Assembly (NCBI GenBank): GCA_012184525.1
Contig: WOFQ01000039.1
Location: forward strand, 186,001 to 250,000
From: Xenoacremonium recifei
Taxonomy: Eukaryota; Ascomycota; Sordariomycetes; Hypocreales; Nectriaceae
Reading direction: 5' to 3'
DNA: 64,000 nucleotides
Shown here: piece after piece, positions 1 through 11,100 of the stretch
How positions within the stretch are numbered: the first letter of the stretch is position 1
How the letters are laid out: every line of letters begins with the position of its first letter
Made by a program: the position numbers and the translations under genes
Notes under the pieces: generated by a model
Databases searched by the model: none
Seen by the model: only the letters and a program-made list of their open reading frames with translations
Told to the model about the DNA's origin: nothing

Positions 1-1076
1 CAAACCAGTAAGACTCGGTTGATTGCTCTCTCTCGCCGAGCCATGACTACCCACACTTTCTGTATATTTATCTCGACTGATGACCGGAGCCTCTCATTCT
101 TGACACCGTCTTATTATTGTTGTCTTTTGTTGATATCCCGACCCTTTGACGGTCTTCTCTTATGCATCTATGATCTGCAACGAGCGACTCACGCGTTGTT
201 TCTCCGCCGATGCTGCTCTCTCACTGCCTCCAACTCGACATCACGCTCAACGCATGCACGCACACACACTTTGACACGTACGAACGCAGACAACGACCGC
301 GTCCGGAAAAGAAAAAGGGTGATTGCTTCTCTTTGGTTTCTTTCGTTCTCTCCTACTTGGCGAGGGGTGTATCGGTGTTTTATATCATGGGGCGTTTCGA
401 AGGTGCAAGGCAATGGGGGGGCTTTATGGATTTTGATTCTGCTGGCTTTGAGAGTCTCGTTCCTATACACACTTGCGAACCGTTTTTCCTTGACTTTGTT
501 TTTCTTGGTTCGATTATATCTCTAGAGTTCGAAAAGGCGGCCAACATCATTCATTGAAGGCGAGCGTTTCTTTGCGTGGAACTGGATGAGGACAGAAGAC
601 ATCTGGCGTTGTCCGCGAGGAGGGGGGTGGAAGTTGTACATACAGACCTAGCATCGTGATATAATTAGCTTACTCCCTTTTGGAGATTAGACGCGCAGGT
701 TTTAGGAAAATAAATAGTCTCCTCCCATGAGTCTGCCACATACGAAGTTTTCCAGGTGGAAGAAGAGTGTAATGAGGAGTGTCGGATTGTCCTGGCTATT
801 ATGTAAGTTACCGAGAGAGTCGTATTCGGATCGCGATTAAGGGTCTCGTCAGGGGTTCTCCTGCCCCGGCCCCATCCGAGAAGCTCCCCCTCCCCACCTT
901 CGCAGCGAAAGCTGGGCCGATGCTCCAACGACTTCTCATCGTCCTTTAAAAGCGACAACACGGCCGCCCCCGACACCGCCCCTTCTCCCTGCGCGACTTT
1001 GCTTGTCTGCCTCAATTGCAACAAGGAAAGTCGTTGGTCGTGAGCAATTGGCCTTTCTGGACTGGGCCTTGCCGTC
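1..1076. other. Gene-free left edge and promoter of the aldehyde dehydrogenase gene
   Basis: No coding sequence can be supported here. The open frames lack protein-like composition and overlap each other on both strands. The first 600 bases are pyrimidine-rich and T-rich in the way fungal untranslated or intergenic DNA often is. The last 200 bases before the ATG at 1077 are C-rich and probably form the 5' leader of the downstream gene. A neighbouring gene could end just left of the window. Confidence 0.5.
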
Positions 1077-2951
1077 ATGGACGATAACATGCCCTTCGCC
1101 TGGGCGCTCTGGCGACGCTTCAGCGATTATGCCACGGAGCAGCTGAACATCCCGTACGCCCCTATACTTCTTCTGACCAGTGTTGGTGTATTGACGATTT
1201 ATAGAGAACCCGTCATCTCGGTCGCTGCCACCGTCGTCGCCCTCCTGTTCTCGTTCCTCCTCATTCGCATCACCCGCATCAACACCACCAGCCGTCCTCG
1301 CCGCTACACTGTCCCGCTGCCCAAGATCCCCGACGGCAACAAGACCGTCGACATCCCCTCGGTGCGCCTCCCCGGCAGCTCCGCCGTGCAATGCTACGCC
1401 CCGGCCACCGGCCAATTCCTCGGCCTCGTGAACCCTTCCACGCCAGCCGCCATCGACCGCGCCGTTGCCGCCGCCGCCGCCGCGCAGACCACCTGGGCCG
1501 AGACCACCTTTGAGCAGCGCCGCGCGGTGCTGCGCACGCTGATGCAGCACGTGCTGGACAACGCGGAGCAGATCTGCCGCATTGCTGGGCTGGATTCGGG
1601 GAAGACTATGGTGGACGCGCAGTTGGGCGAGATTCTCGTCACGGTTGAGAAGATCAAGTGGACGCTGGCCCATGGCGAGAAGGCCCTGCGTCCGTCGCGC
1701 CGTCCGACGAATCTCCTGATGATGTACAAGCGCAACACGGTGCACTACGAGCCGCTGGGCGTCATTGCGGCGCTGGTCAGCTGGAACTACCCCTTCCACA
1801 ACCTGATCGGCCCCGTCATCAGCGCGCTCTTCGCCGGCAACGCCATCGTCGTCAAGGTGTCGGAGCAGACGGCCTGGTCCAGCACCTACTTCGCCAGCAT
1901 CGCGCGCGGCGCCCTCGTCGCCTGCGGCCATGACCCTCAACTCGTCCAGACGGTCGTATGTTGGCCGCAGACGGCCGAGACGCTCACCTCGCACCCGGGC
2001 ATCAGCCACATCACCTTCATCGGCTCGCAGGCCGTGGCGCACAAAGTCGCCGCCAGCGCCGCCAAGACACTCACTCCCGTCTGCGCCGAGCTGGGCGGCA
2101 AAGATCCCTTCATCGTGCTCGACTCCGCCGCCAAGGACCTCCAGCGCGTCACCGAGATCATCCTCCGCGGCACCTTCCAGGCCTCGGGCCAGAACTGCGT
2201 CGGCATCGAGCGCGTCATCGCTCCGCCCGCCATCCACGACCGCCTCGCCGCCGCCCTCGAACCCCGCGTCAAGGCCCTCCGCCTCGGCCCAGCCGCCGAC
2301 ATCGGCGCCATGATCTCCGACGCCTCCTTCGACCGTCTCGAATCCATGATCACCGAAGCCGTCTCCCAGGGCGCGCGTCTCCTCGCCGGCGGTCGCCGCC
2401 ACAACCACCCCGACTACCCGCACGGCCACTACTTCTCGCCCACACTCCTCGTCGACGTCACGCCTGCCATGCGCATAGCCCAGAACGAATGCTTCGCGCC
2501 TATCCTGACAATCCTGCGCGCCGCCTCCTCCTCCCCCGCCGACATCCTCGCCATCGCCAACGCGCCCAACTTCGGCCTCGGCGCCTCGGTGCACGGCTCG
2601 GAGCGCGACCCCGCACTCAAGCCCATTGTGCGCGGCCTGCGCGCCGGCATGGTGGCTGTCAACGACTTTGCGGCGTACTATGCCGTGCAGTTGCCGTTCG
2701 GCGGCGCGGGTGGTTCTGGATACGGGCGGTTCGCGGGCGAGGAGGGGCTGCGTGGGATCTGCAATATCAAGGCCGTGTGTGAGGACCGTTTTGGTTGGTT
2801 GGGTGTGCACACGAGTATCCCGCCTCCGGTGCAGTATCCGGTGCGCAACCAGGACGATAGCTGGAAGTTCGCGCAGGGTGTGGTGGAGGTTGGGTATGGA
2901 GATGCGGCGAGAAAGATCAAGGGACTGGGAAGAATGATGAAGAACATGTAA
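1077..2951 (+). CDS. Membrane-anchored aldehyde dehydrogenase, Msc7-like
   Basis: A single exon encodes 624 residues of the NAD(P)-dependent aldehyde dehydrogenase superfamily, which oxidises aldehydes to carboxylic acids. The catalytic general base is seen in ELGGKDP (Glu338) and the nucleophile in GQNCVG (Cys374), 36 residues apart as expected. A Rossmann-region motif (SWNYPFHN) and the GGAGGSGYGRF motif near the C-terminus are also present. Ahead of the enzyme domain, residues about 23-65 form two hydrophobic segments, so the protein is probably anchored to a membrane. That architecture and the sequence style match yeast Msc7 and its fungal orthologues, whose physiological substrate is not firmly established. 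The start is the first ATG after a C-rich leader. A 624-codon open frame on the opposite strand is a shadow of the G/C-rich codon use. The next gene, a helicase, lies tail to tail 250 bases away. Confidence 0.93.
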   Translation: MDDNMPFAWALWRRFSDYATEQLNIPYAPILLLTSVGVLTIYREPVISVAATVVALLFSFLLIRITRINTTSRPRRYTVPLPKIPDGNKTVDIPSVRLPGSSAVQCYAPATGQFLGLVNPSTPAAIDRAVAAAAAAQTTWAETTFEQRRAVLRTLMQHVLDNAEQICRIAGLDSGKTMVDAQLGEILVTVEKIKWTLAHGEKALRPSRRPTNLLMMYKRNTVHYEPLGVIAALVSWNYPFHNLIGPVISALFAGNAIVVKVSEQTAWSSTYFASIARGALVACGHDPQLVQTVVCWPQTAETLTSHPGISHITFIGSQAVAHKVAASAAKTLTPVCAELGGKDPFIVLDSAAKDLQRVTEIILRGTFQASGQNCVGIERVIAPPAIHDRLAAALEPRVKALRLGPAADIGAMISDASFDRLESMITEAVSQGARLLAGGRRHNHPDYPHGHYFSPTLLVDVTPAMRIAQNECFAPILTILRAASSSPADILAIANAPNFGLGASVHGSERDPALKPIVRGLRAGMVAVNDFAAYYAVQLPFGGAGGSGYGRFAGEEGLRGICNIKAVCEDRFGWLGVHTSIPPPVQYPVRNQDDSWKFAQGVVEVGYGDAARKIKGLGRMMKNM

Positions 2952-3201
2952 AAGTGAAACCTGTAGAGTTAGGGGTTAATGATGGGCAAAGTAATAAAAA
3001 AACACCACCAGTAATAAAGTAGTCTCCGAGTCAAATGTCTCGATTTTCGTATCTGGCAAACCTAACTAACTACCCCTTATTATGGTTTGCTCCTCATATC
3101 ATCCTTGACGTTTCACCAATTTTGTCCACAAGCCCCCATCTGCAATCCCCCAAATCCATCCCCACAGGCAAAGAGAAAGGCCTGGTGCCTGGTGTCTGAA
3201 T

Positions 3202-5331
3202 TCACCAGCCGCTACCTCCGGTCGTGCCCCAGGTGTTGCCGCCATCAGCTCCACCCCAACCGTTACCGCCGGCGTCGGCGTCGGCCTGGCCTCCTCCGGA
3301 AGCACCCCAGGCTCCACCGTCTCCGTTGCCGGCATCACCGGCGCCGGTAGCACCCCAGGCTCCACCACCGCCGTTCGCGCCAGCCTCATCACCAGAGTGG
3401 GCAGTGTCATCCCCCATGCCCCAGCCCGAGACAGCACCGTTGCCAGCGTCACCAGCTCCGGCGACGTCGTTGGGATCAAAGTCCGAGTCTGCCTCGAACT
3501 TGAGATTCTCCCGAGCCTTGCCCTCAGGAACATACATCTGCAGGAAATCCGGAATCTCCTGGTTGGTTTCCAGAAGGGTTCTGGTCAGGACACTGGCCAT
3601 AGGCTCATCTGCTTCCGTGAAAAGCGATGTAGCTACGCCACGATGTCCGATTCGACCGGTTCGTCCTAGATAGATTACATTAGATCATGATACGAAATGG
3701 CACAACATTATGAGCAGTACGTACCAATACGGTGCGTGTATTCCTCGATGCCTCCGTGCTCGATGGTCGGAAGGTCGTAGTTGATGACGTGCTGAACGTT
3801 GCGAACGTCAATACCACGGGCAGTCACTCCGGTTGCCACCATGATGGGGGCCTTGCCAGAGCGGAACGCACGCATGGCGCACTCACGCTCCATCTGAGTT
3901 CGGTCACGATGCATCGACGTGACTGGCAGATCAATGTTATAGAGGAAATCGTCGAGGTTGTCGACTTCCTGTCGGCTGTTGCAGAAGATGATGGTGCGAA
4001 CTCCAGCAATGGTTTGCAAAAGTTCCAGGAGCACATCACGCTTCTCGTGAGGTTCCGCCTTCATAATGACCTGCTTAATGTTGACTGTTGTACTTCCAGC
4101 TCGTCCAACACGGAAGCGGACGTGGGAGGCAGACAAATAGTCCTTCGCAAGATCCCGAGCAGCCTTAGGGAAGGTAGCCGAGAACAAGCCAAACTTGACA
4201 TTGCCTTCGTCCTGCTCTACAAGGGAGTAAGTCTCAGAAAGAAAAAAACAGAGCGAGCAAAAAAACTTACCTCCTCCAGTGAGGATCTGGCCAAGCTCTT
4301 CGGTCCAGTCATCATCCAACATCTCATCTGCCTCATCGATAATGGTGTACTTGAGGCGGCGAAGAGTCAAGTGACGGGGACGATGGATGAAGTCGACAAG
4401 TCTTCCAGGCGTACCGATCAGGACGTCACATCCTCGGTTGAGAAGCTTGATCTGATCTCTGACGGGGGTACCGCCATAGACCACGCTGGGTCGAAGCATT
4501 GTTCGATAGCAGAACTTGCGAGCTTCATTGAAGATCTGCACGGCAAGCTCGCGAGTCGGAACAATCACGAGCACCAATGGCTCGGCGGTGATATCATCGA
4601 TACCCTCTCTGAACGTGGCCGGGTTCGGACGAGGAGCTGCGAGCTTCTTGGTCTTTCCCATAAGCTTGCTCAGGATGGGAATGAGATAAGCTGCAGTCTT
4701 TCCGGATCCTAGAACAATCTTACTTTAGTGATGCTATGTCAACGTTGTCAAATGAAGTACGACTTACCAGTCTGAGCGATTCCAATGACATCGTGTCCCT
4801 GAAGAATGGAAGGGATGGTGTACTTCTGGATGGGGGTCGGGACATCATATCCGGCCAAGACGACATTCTGGAGCATGACGGGATGCAGACCAGCATCTTT
4901 GAAAGTCATGATAGGACGGATCTTGGTGGGACCCTCCTGCTCAACTCCAATGCTCTGGATCCTTTTGATCTATTTAGTGAAAGGCCACGGAAGAGATGAT
5001 CGGGTTTGATAACATACTTAGAGAAATCGAGACCAGTGCTCTGACCTCGCATGTCGGGAGGTCCGAAAAGGTCCTCTTCGAGAGCGGGGAACGCAGGACC
5101 AACATCACCATACTCATCATCCCAGGTGTAGATAGCAGCGTGAGAGTCCTACTCCGGCTGATTCTCATCAGAAGTGAAAGCGGTGTAGTCGGTTTTCTCT
5201 CCTTTGGCCCAGGGCTGCTCCTTGGAAACTACAGCCGTCTCGGCCTTGGGATCCAATCCCTGACCGTAGGGATTCTGAGATCCATTGGAGCCGTTGTTGG
5301 CCGATGGATTCATCCACATAGATGAAGCCAT
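3202..5331 (-). CDS. DEAD-box ATP-dependent RNA helicase, Ded1/Vasa-like, with an in-frame TAG at codon 61
   Basis: Five exons (5331-5018, 4961-4768, 4708-4271, 4216-3725, 3665-3202) join to 634 codons including the final stop. All helicase motifs are present in order: Q motif (YDVPTPIQKYTIPSI), motif I AQTGSGKT (residues 167-174), Ia PTRELA, Ib TPGR, DEAD (about 294-297), SAT, RGID and HRIGRTGR. The C-terminal 100 residues are Gly/Trp/Asn/Ala-rich, typical of disordered tails of Ded1/DDX3/Vasa-like proteins, which remodel mRNA and act in translation initiation. The odd feature is codon 61, TAG (5151-5149), inside exon 1. The same frame continues beyond it without a break into plausible helicase N-terminal sequence (YTWDDEYGDVGPAFP). 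Intron 1 uses an AAG acceptor, the only one that keeps frame with its GTATGT donor. The gene may be recoded by RNA editing, may carry a sequencing error, or may be a recent null allele. Confidence 0.85.
5143..5155 (-). promoter_or_regulatory. Hairpin around the in-frame TAG, candidate A-to-I editing site
   Basis: On the coding strand the stop codon sits in the sequence GAGT-AGG-ACTC: a perfect four-base-pair stem closed by U-A, extendable by a G-U pair, with a three-base loop. The A of the TAG is the first loop base and is preceded by U. Fungal A-to-I mRNA editing in Sordariomycetes favours A preceded by U in hairpin loops and is known to turn UAG into a Trp codon. Whether this site is edited is inference. 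Confidence 0.4.
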
Positions 5332-7146
5332 AGTGAACGATCTTCAAAACAAAGCTGGCACAAATAGTCAGCGTATGTGATGGATAGTTTGAGAATGCAA
5401 GAAGATTTGTTTGATTCTTCCTAGGAGGCAGCAGTGGACACGAACGACAATTCTGATGATAGGAACTCAAGTCTAACTGACTCTCAACTAGGAATGAGCC
5501 CAGGGTACAATGAAAGATTACTTACTAGTATGTTATGGAGATGTGTTCGAGTAGTCGTGGAGTAGGCAGCAGGTTGTTTTGGTTGACTGAACGTCGACGA
5601 TTGACCTGATAGTGTCAGCTGAGAGGGAAGGGAAAGATCTCAAGATCACGAGCGAGGATAGAGGAAGCTCGATAGCGAAGAAGGGAGCGGCGCCGACCGA
5701 AGAAGAGGTGTAGGTGGGATGAAGAGAGACGAAAACAAAGGAAGACGAGATGAAGAAGGAACAGGAAGGCACTCACCAGATCGCAAGGGGACCGAGTGTG
5801 AAGACGATCGGCAGCTCCAACGACACGCTGATGCCTAGAACCTGGCGACGCGTGAAGATGAAGATGGGATCGATCGATCCTTTTGTTGTTGTGGTGGTGA
5901 AGGAAAAGGAAAGGAAGGGGGAGGGGAAAGCCCTAGAAGAATGTTGCTGGGTGGATTGCCTGAGGCAGCCCGCAGGTGCTTTCAGGGGCCACTTGCCTCA
6001 ACACAATCACCCCGAGAGACTTTCACGCTACGAATCGTCACACACTGTGTGAGATGACGGACTTGGACACTGAAAGAATATTCTGCACAGGCGCCGTGGA
6101 TCAAATATATCGCTAAATTTCCCCTGGAAGGCCTAGAAAGGAGAGTTTTCCAGGGGGGAGGCGACGGCATCAAAGTCACTTGTCCAGACGGTGCGCTAAC
6201 GTCCTACCACGGACCATCCAACACAAGTGAATCACGAGGTCTCTCTATTAGGGCTGGTCTGGCAGACATTTCCCTCTTGATTGTGCCATAGAAAGCCACA
6301 GGAAAGGAGGAAAACAGTCTGGCTGATGTCTGCTGGGCAAACCGAAAGGCACCAGTCCAATAGAAAGATAAAGAAGGCAGGCACCTGTCCTATCAATCCT
6401 TCCTTCCGGATAGTGAGTCCTAAGGCAGCCAACAAACACTGACTAAACGCTGTCCTCAGATTACGGCATATGCAGCTTACCGTCTTTCAGCACGTTCCCC
6501 AGTAAACACGGGCGCCGACCAAACTACAAACTGCATTATAGGCATCCGAGATCGATTTGCGAAGAGACACATTGACGAAGTGAGGGTACAGTAGACGATG
6601 CCATCTTGTTTCAGTCTTCTTCACTACCTCACGCACATTTTCAAGCACCAGTCAACGGGAGCCACGTGCGTCAGGAACACCAGACAGGTATAGTCTCGTG
6701 AAATCATGCATTCTCGTCGTTCTAACAGGTTTAATAGGATGTCTAGTCTCCCTTCCCTGTCCCTTCCTCGGCCGACCCGAATCCATAGTCACGCTTTTCC
6801 AAGCGTTAGTTTGTTCGCCGCACGACATTCATTACATTGAGAGATCAAGCCTCTTGTGAGGAGATCTCTCGACGATCTCTCGAAGATGAGAATCGTGTGA
6901 GTATTCTATCCTTAGAGGGCCCCTAACGTGCCCTGACCGAACCTACACTCGGAGACGCCAGAAGCTAATGTGGCGTCCTTCTGTGATGCTCAGCCCTTGG
7001 TTCTCACGAAAGAGACCATAGAGGACACTCTGTTGGCCGCTTTATTTAGTTCTGTTGCGTGAACTGGTCCAAGCCAGGTATATGACCTTTAGCTAGGTAG
7101 GCAAGTTAAGTTTAAGACGAATGTTGATCCCTGGATTCTTGGATAT
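5332..7146. other. Gene-free stretch upstream of the helicase and downstream of IPI1
   Basis: About 1.8 kb without a supportable gene. The part next to the helicase start (5332-5800) should hold its promoter and 5' leader. Short open frames around 6230-6440 overlap in two frames and show no recognisable motif. No tRNA-like A and B boxes were seen. Confidence 0.5.
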
Positions 7147-8297
7147 TCACCAAAGATCAAGAAGATCATGGAAGTTTGTGGCCATTCCTTCGTCGAGATC
7201 GCTCATACGTTCTTGTAGAACTTGATCCAATGTTGCCGCTGCTCGTCCAACAGCGCCGCCCTGTTTCTTGGCCTCGTCGACGCCTGTAGCCACGGAAGTC
7301 ATGAATTTTCGTTGAAAGACTTGCTGTCTTGCCTCCCGACTAGTGTACATCTCCCCATCTTCATCTCGTGGGGGGCCGTAGAGGTTGAGGTAGGCGTAGG
7401 CGTTTGGTTCTCTTGGGACGTGCCAGACATGTTTCAATAGCGATTCCGTAGTCTCCAAAGAGGTGGAATCAGTAGACGAAGCTTCAGGCTTCAATCCAAT
7501 CTCGAGGAACTGGGAAAGCAAGGCGACTTGGCGAGAATAGTGCTGGGCGTCTTTTGCCTTTAGTCCTGCCTTCGACTTTGTGTTAGAGGACCAGCCACTT
7601 TGAGAAGAAGTTAATGGCCACCCTGCCATAGCGCAGAAACTTTTCAGCGTCTTCACCCAGCCACCAGGACATTCGACGAGATCATCGCCCGCAACATCAA
7701 GGAGCCACTCGAGACATCCAAGAGAGTCGTTGCTAATGTCGGCAGAGAGGTGTGTCATGCCTGCTCTGACAAACATAATGATTTGCTCGGTACTGTGTCG
7801 AACTTGCACGGGGGGTAAAGCTTGGAAGAGTTTCAGAAGTTGGCTTCGAACAGGAGTCGAGCTGTCGGAGATCAGGGGGAGGAGTTTCGTGAGTAGAGGC
7901 CCCGTTCCTAGGGGGTTGAAAGAGGGTTCTGAAGATAATTGACTGGTGAGGTACGCTAATGCTTCTCGTCTTTGTTTGTCAGACTTTGAGGACGCGAGCG
8001 ATACATTATGAGTAAACTGTTCGTGAAGTTCTGGTGCTGCAGTGGACAGAGACTGCTGTCCCATAACAATAGCTAAAAGGCTTAGCAAAGCAGACTCCCT
8101 GTCGTATGAGGAAGAGCATACCTTTCGACTTAAAGCTCGTATCTGTGAAGTTAGAAGCCTTTGCCTTTGCTTTACCGACCTTAAACTTGGGTTTCTATAG
8201 AAAGTCGGTTAGATGCTGATTTTCAAGCTGAGGACTAGCAAGCTCAAACCTGGAAGTCTTTCTGCTTCTCTCTCTTCTTTTTATTACTGGAACCCAT
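7147..8297 (-). CDS. IPI1: Pre-rRNA-processing protein Ipi1 (Rix1 complex)
   Basis: Three exons (8297-8250, 8194-8122, 8072-7147) give 348 residues. Ipi1 (human TEX10) is a subunit of the nuclear Rix1 complex, which works with the AAA ATPase Rea1 in ITS2 processing and late maturation of the 60S ribosomal subunit. Recognition rests on the start MGSSNKKKREKQKDFQ, followed by KPKFKVGKAKAKASNFTDTS and SFKSKAIVMGQQSL, the characteristic basic opening of the family. It continues into the helical-repeat Ipi1_N region (residues about 60-160). The two small 5' exons are essential to see this opening: the long open frame of exon 3 extends upstream into intron 2. Introns are 55 and 49 bases. The gene is divergent from the Roadblock gene, with 363 bases between their start codons. 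Confidence 0.9.
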
Positions 8298-8660
8298 TAT
8301 GACGGCAAAGATCAAAAGAAGGCAGAAGAGATAAAGACGAGGGCGAGTATCCTTTATCAAACGAATTGAGGACTTGAGATCCTGGACAAAGGAGCTGTGA
8401 TGAATTTAAAAAGTCGTCAACTCAAGGCATTTCGTCAAAGACTGATTGATGATGGAGGGGCCGAAATTTTGGCGGTGTCACGCGGCAGAATCGGCCCCTT
8501 GCCAGTCCACTTGCATTCCCGACGGGAGGTGGGAAGCTCCGTCTGGAGACTCAAGTACAGCCAAACCACCACCAAGATCCCATGATATCACTATTGTCAT
8601 CTCGGAATCCGCGAAACTAAGACTTACAAGCATCAAGCCTTGATATACACTCCGTACGAG
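8298..8660. promoter_or_regulatory. Divergent promoter between IPI1 and the Roadblock-domain gene
   Basis: The 363 bases between two divergent start codons must contain both promoters and 5' leaders. No TATA box or CCAAT box stands out. Two short open frames inside it (about 8397-8643) overlap and look non-coding. Confidence 0.5.
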
Positions 8661-9177
8661 ATGCCTGAGTCTACTTTGGTATGCGGCACAGACACATGGA
8701 CAGAGCTTCGGAAAAGGTTACTAACTAGGGGTGTAGGCTAACGGGCAAGACGCCCTTGAGGAGAAGCTTGACCGGTTGTCCAAAAAGCCAGGCGTCAAAG
8801 CCAGCATTGTCCTCGATCGAGCCACAGGCGCAATATTGAAAACGAGCGGGCATGTAGACGCTCTACAGACCTCCAAATCACGATCCGCATCCACCGCAGC
8901 GTCCTTCTCTAACGAAGCCCCGGCCGCCGAAGAGAGCGAATCGCGAGGAGTAGAACAGTTTGCGACGATGGTGTGGAATTTCGTGAATAACTCGGGGACT
9001 CTGGTTCAGGAGCTCGATACTGAGGTGGGTGATGCTGCAAATCTCGGCATAAACGCGTCTAACAAGCTCCAGGATGAGGTCAAGCTCCTGCGATTACGGA
9101 CGAAGAAGCAGGAATTGGTCATTGTGCCGGATTCCAAATACCTGCTGGTCGTGGTGCATGATACGCCACCCGTGTGA
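8661..9177 (+). CDS. Roadblock/LC7-domain protein (dynein light chain / LAMTOR-like)
   Basis: Two exons (8661-8678, 8737-9177) encode 152 residues. The first exon holds only six codons (MPESTL); the 58-base intron has donor GTATGC, a TACTAAC branch site and acceptor TAG. The opening LDRLSKKPGVKASIVLDRAT and the closing VPDSKYLLVVVHD are typical of the Roadblock/LC7 fold, a small dimerising alpha/beta platform used by dynein light chains and by Ragulator-type complexes. Between them is a roughly 50-residue Ser/Ala/Glu-rich insert, longer than in animal DYNLRB (about 96 residues in total); such inserts occur in filamentous fungi as far as I recall. A role with cytoplasmic dynein or with vacuolar signalling complexes is inferred from the family alone. 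Confidence 0.82.
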
Positions 9178-11100
9178 GGCTAGGAATACTTATCAATGCC
9201 TTCAAGTAGGCATGGCTTGGTAACAGCTGAGCTCGGCAGCTGGGCTTATCCAGAGAAGTTCATCGACGATCGGGAGAAAACCATCGAGATCGGGATTTTA
9301 TGAGGCGTTCAGGATGCAAGATACCCGAGTTTCATGCGAACGAGATTTTTTATAACCTGGGCGAGCGGATATTGTCCCTACAATCGGCAAATGTGTCGAT
9401 GCACGCACTATTTGGCTCTTCTACTCGGCAGTGAGTAGCGGCATTCGCAGGGACGAACGGAAATCATTCCTTCCAGAGGAGAGCTTGCGAAGAGGTTCTT
9501 GGAGGTTGGTCACGAGCCCGTATTGGCCATCTGCGTTCCTATGTAACGGGCCAAGTCTACCACAGGAGGAGAAGCCGTCGTTTCAGGGCTGGTGGGTGGT
9601 GTAAGGGGATAGCGAGCCCGCAGGATCGCGGAGGTTCTGGTCACTGCGCTCGGGACCGATGCTGGTCATAACGCTGCTTCGACGAGGATAGACAAAGCCA
9701 ACGGCGACAGGATCAGCCTGATCTCAATAATCTTTGCTTATTTAATGAACTACGGCAATTACGGCATCACGCTGGAACATTCGACGACTATCCAAACCCA
9801 AGTGGTACCCCTTGAGCAAGACGGAGTGCCGGCTATTGCAAACAGGCGCAAGTTTCTACTCTTGTGCCCGTCGGTATTTAGTGGGCTGAAAGAAAGGTGG
9901 TGCTCACTCCCATCCATGCAACAGGGTTGTGCGATGCTGCTCAACGTGAGGAAGACAGGCCAACCCTGTCATGACAAACAACTCCGGCCCGGATATGCAG
10001 AATGTAGCAACAAGGCCCAGTATTACCCTTCGATGTATCTGGATGTGGCCGACTAAATCCTGTGCATGTCCGTGTATGTAAGCCAGGAACCGCGGACGGA
10101 AGGATTCTAGGCTTCTCCCGTCAGCGCTGTTTTATTCCCTCCTGTCTATTTTCTCACGCTCATTCGAACTATCTGTTCGGATGGCTCCTTGGCCGCACAG
10201 TTCCTGGGGCTGCTCCGACAAACGGGCGCATTGTTCAGCTCTCTGCTCCAAAGGCCCGGGCCGCGTTGGCATGGATGAGTGGCGTGGCGGCTGGCTATAA
10301 ATCTGGCGATGGTCATGGTATGTCCTGGCGATGGAATTGGAGAGAGAGAATCGCAAATCGCAATCGTAGATCCCAGATCCCAGATCCAGGTATCATCTTG
10401 GTGCCCCATTTTGGAGAGCTGGTCTAGTCTTCGTTATCCTTATTATCCCCTCAGCTCTACTTGTTCAGACCAGACGACGTCTGCTATATCCAAGAAACAA
10501 CTCGTTTCAAGACAGCAGAGGAGTGATCGGCCAGTCCGCAGTGGAGGCTGCTGGGCCTGGGGGTGCGCCGTCCACGACCTGAGACGCGAAGCCCCGGATG
10601 AGGATTTTTTTTCGGGCTGGGGACGCATAAGAAAAGGCAGTCGATGCTGGCAGCCGAAGACAGTATGTGAGCCGAGACGTAGGGGAAACAGGAGGGGTCC
10701 AGATGAAAGCATGGACGAAGAGTTGCTACGTGTGTGTAGATGGAGGATGATGTTGAATAATATGTCTCCCCGTCCATCCACATTGTTCTCGTCTTTATGC
10801 CTCTCCAAACTTGCAGACTTAGGTTTCCCTTCTCTTTTCAATTACGGATGCTGATTTATATCTTGAGTTTTTTTTCTGTCTCCCACCTTTATTGTCCGAA
10901 TTATCGAGAGAAGATTGTGAGCCGTCCAGCCAGGCAATTGACAGACCGCCCCTCATCGACTGACGAGAGTCGTTCGTCGCCAGGGGCCGACAGCTGCAGG
11001 CCAATCAAGCTGCACAGAGTCCAGTCGGAGTCACTGTGACGAGGAGTGTCACTGTTGCAGCCAGTGACGAGAGTGGCAGAGGCGGCGGAGTGGGAGCAAC
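9178..11100. other. Gene-free stretch with a possible decayed coding frame
   Basis: No intact gene is supported. From about 9230 to 9800 one forward frame reads like protein between stop codons (for example SRGELAKRFLEVGHEPVL and AEVLVTALGTDAGHN), which could be a degraded gene. I do not recognise the family. An open frame of 103 codons at 9745-10056 continues the same neighbourhood without a recognisable domain. The stretch from 10900 to 11100 is probably the leader of the next gene. Confidence 0.35.

Noticed and set aside
936..2810. 624-codon open frame on the minus strand opposite the aldehyde dehydrogenase
   Set aside because: It mirrors a G/C-rich coding gene, is dominated by Gly, Ala, Arg, Asp and Glu and has no domain; a classic shadow frame.
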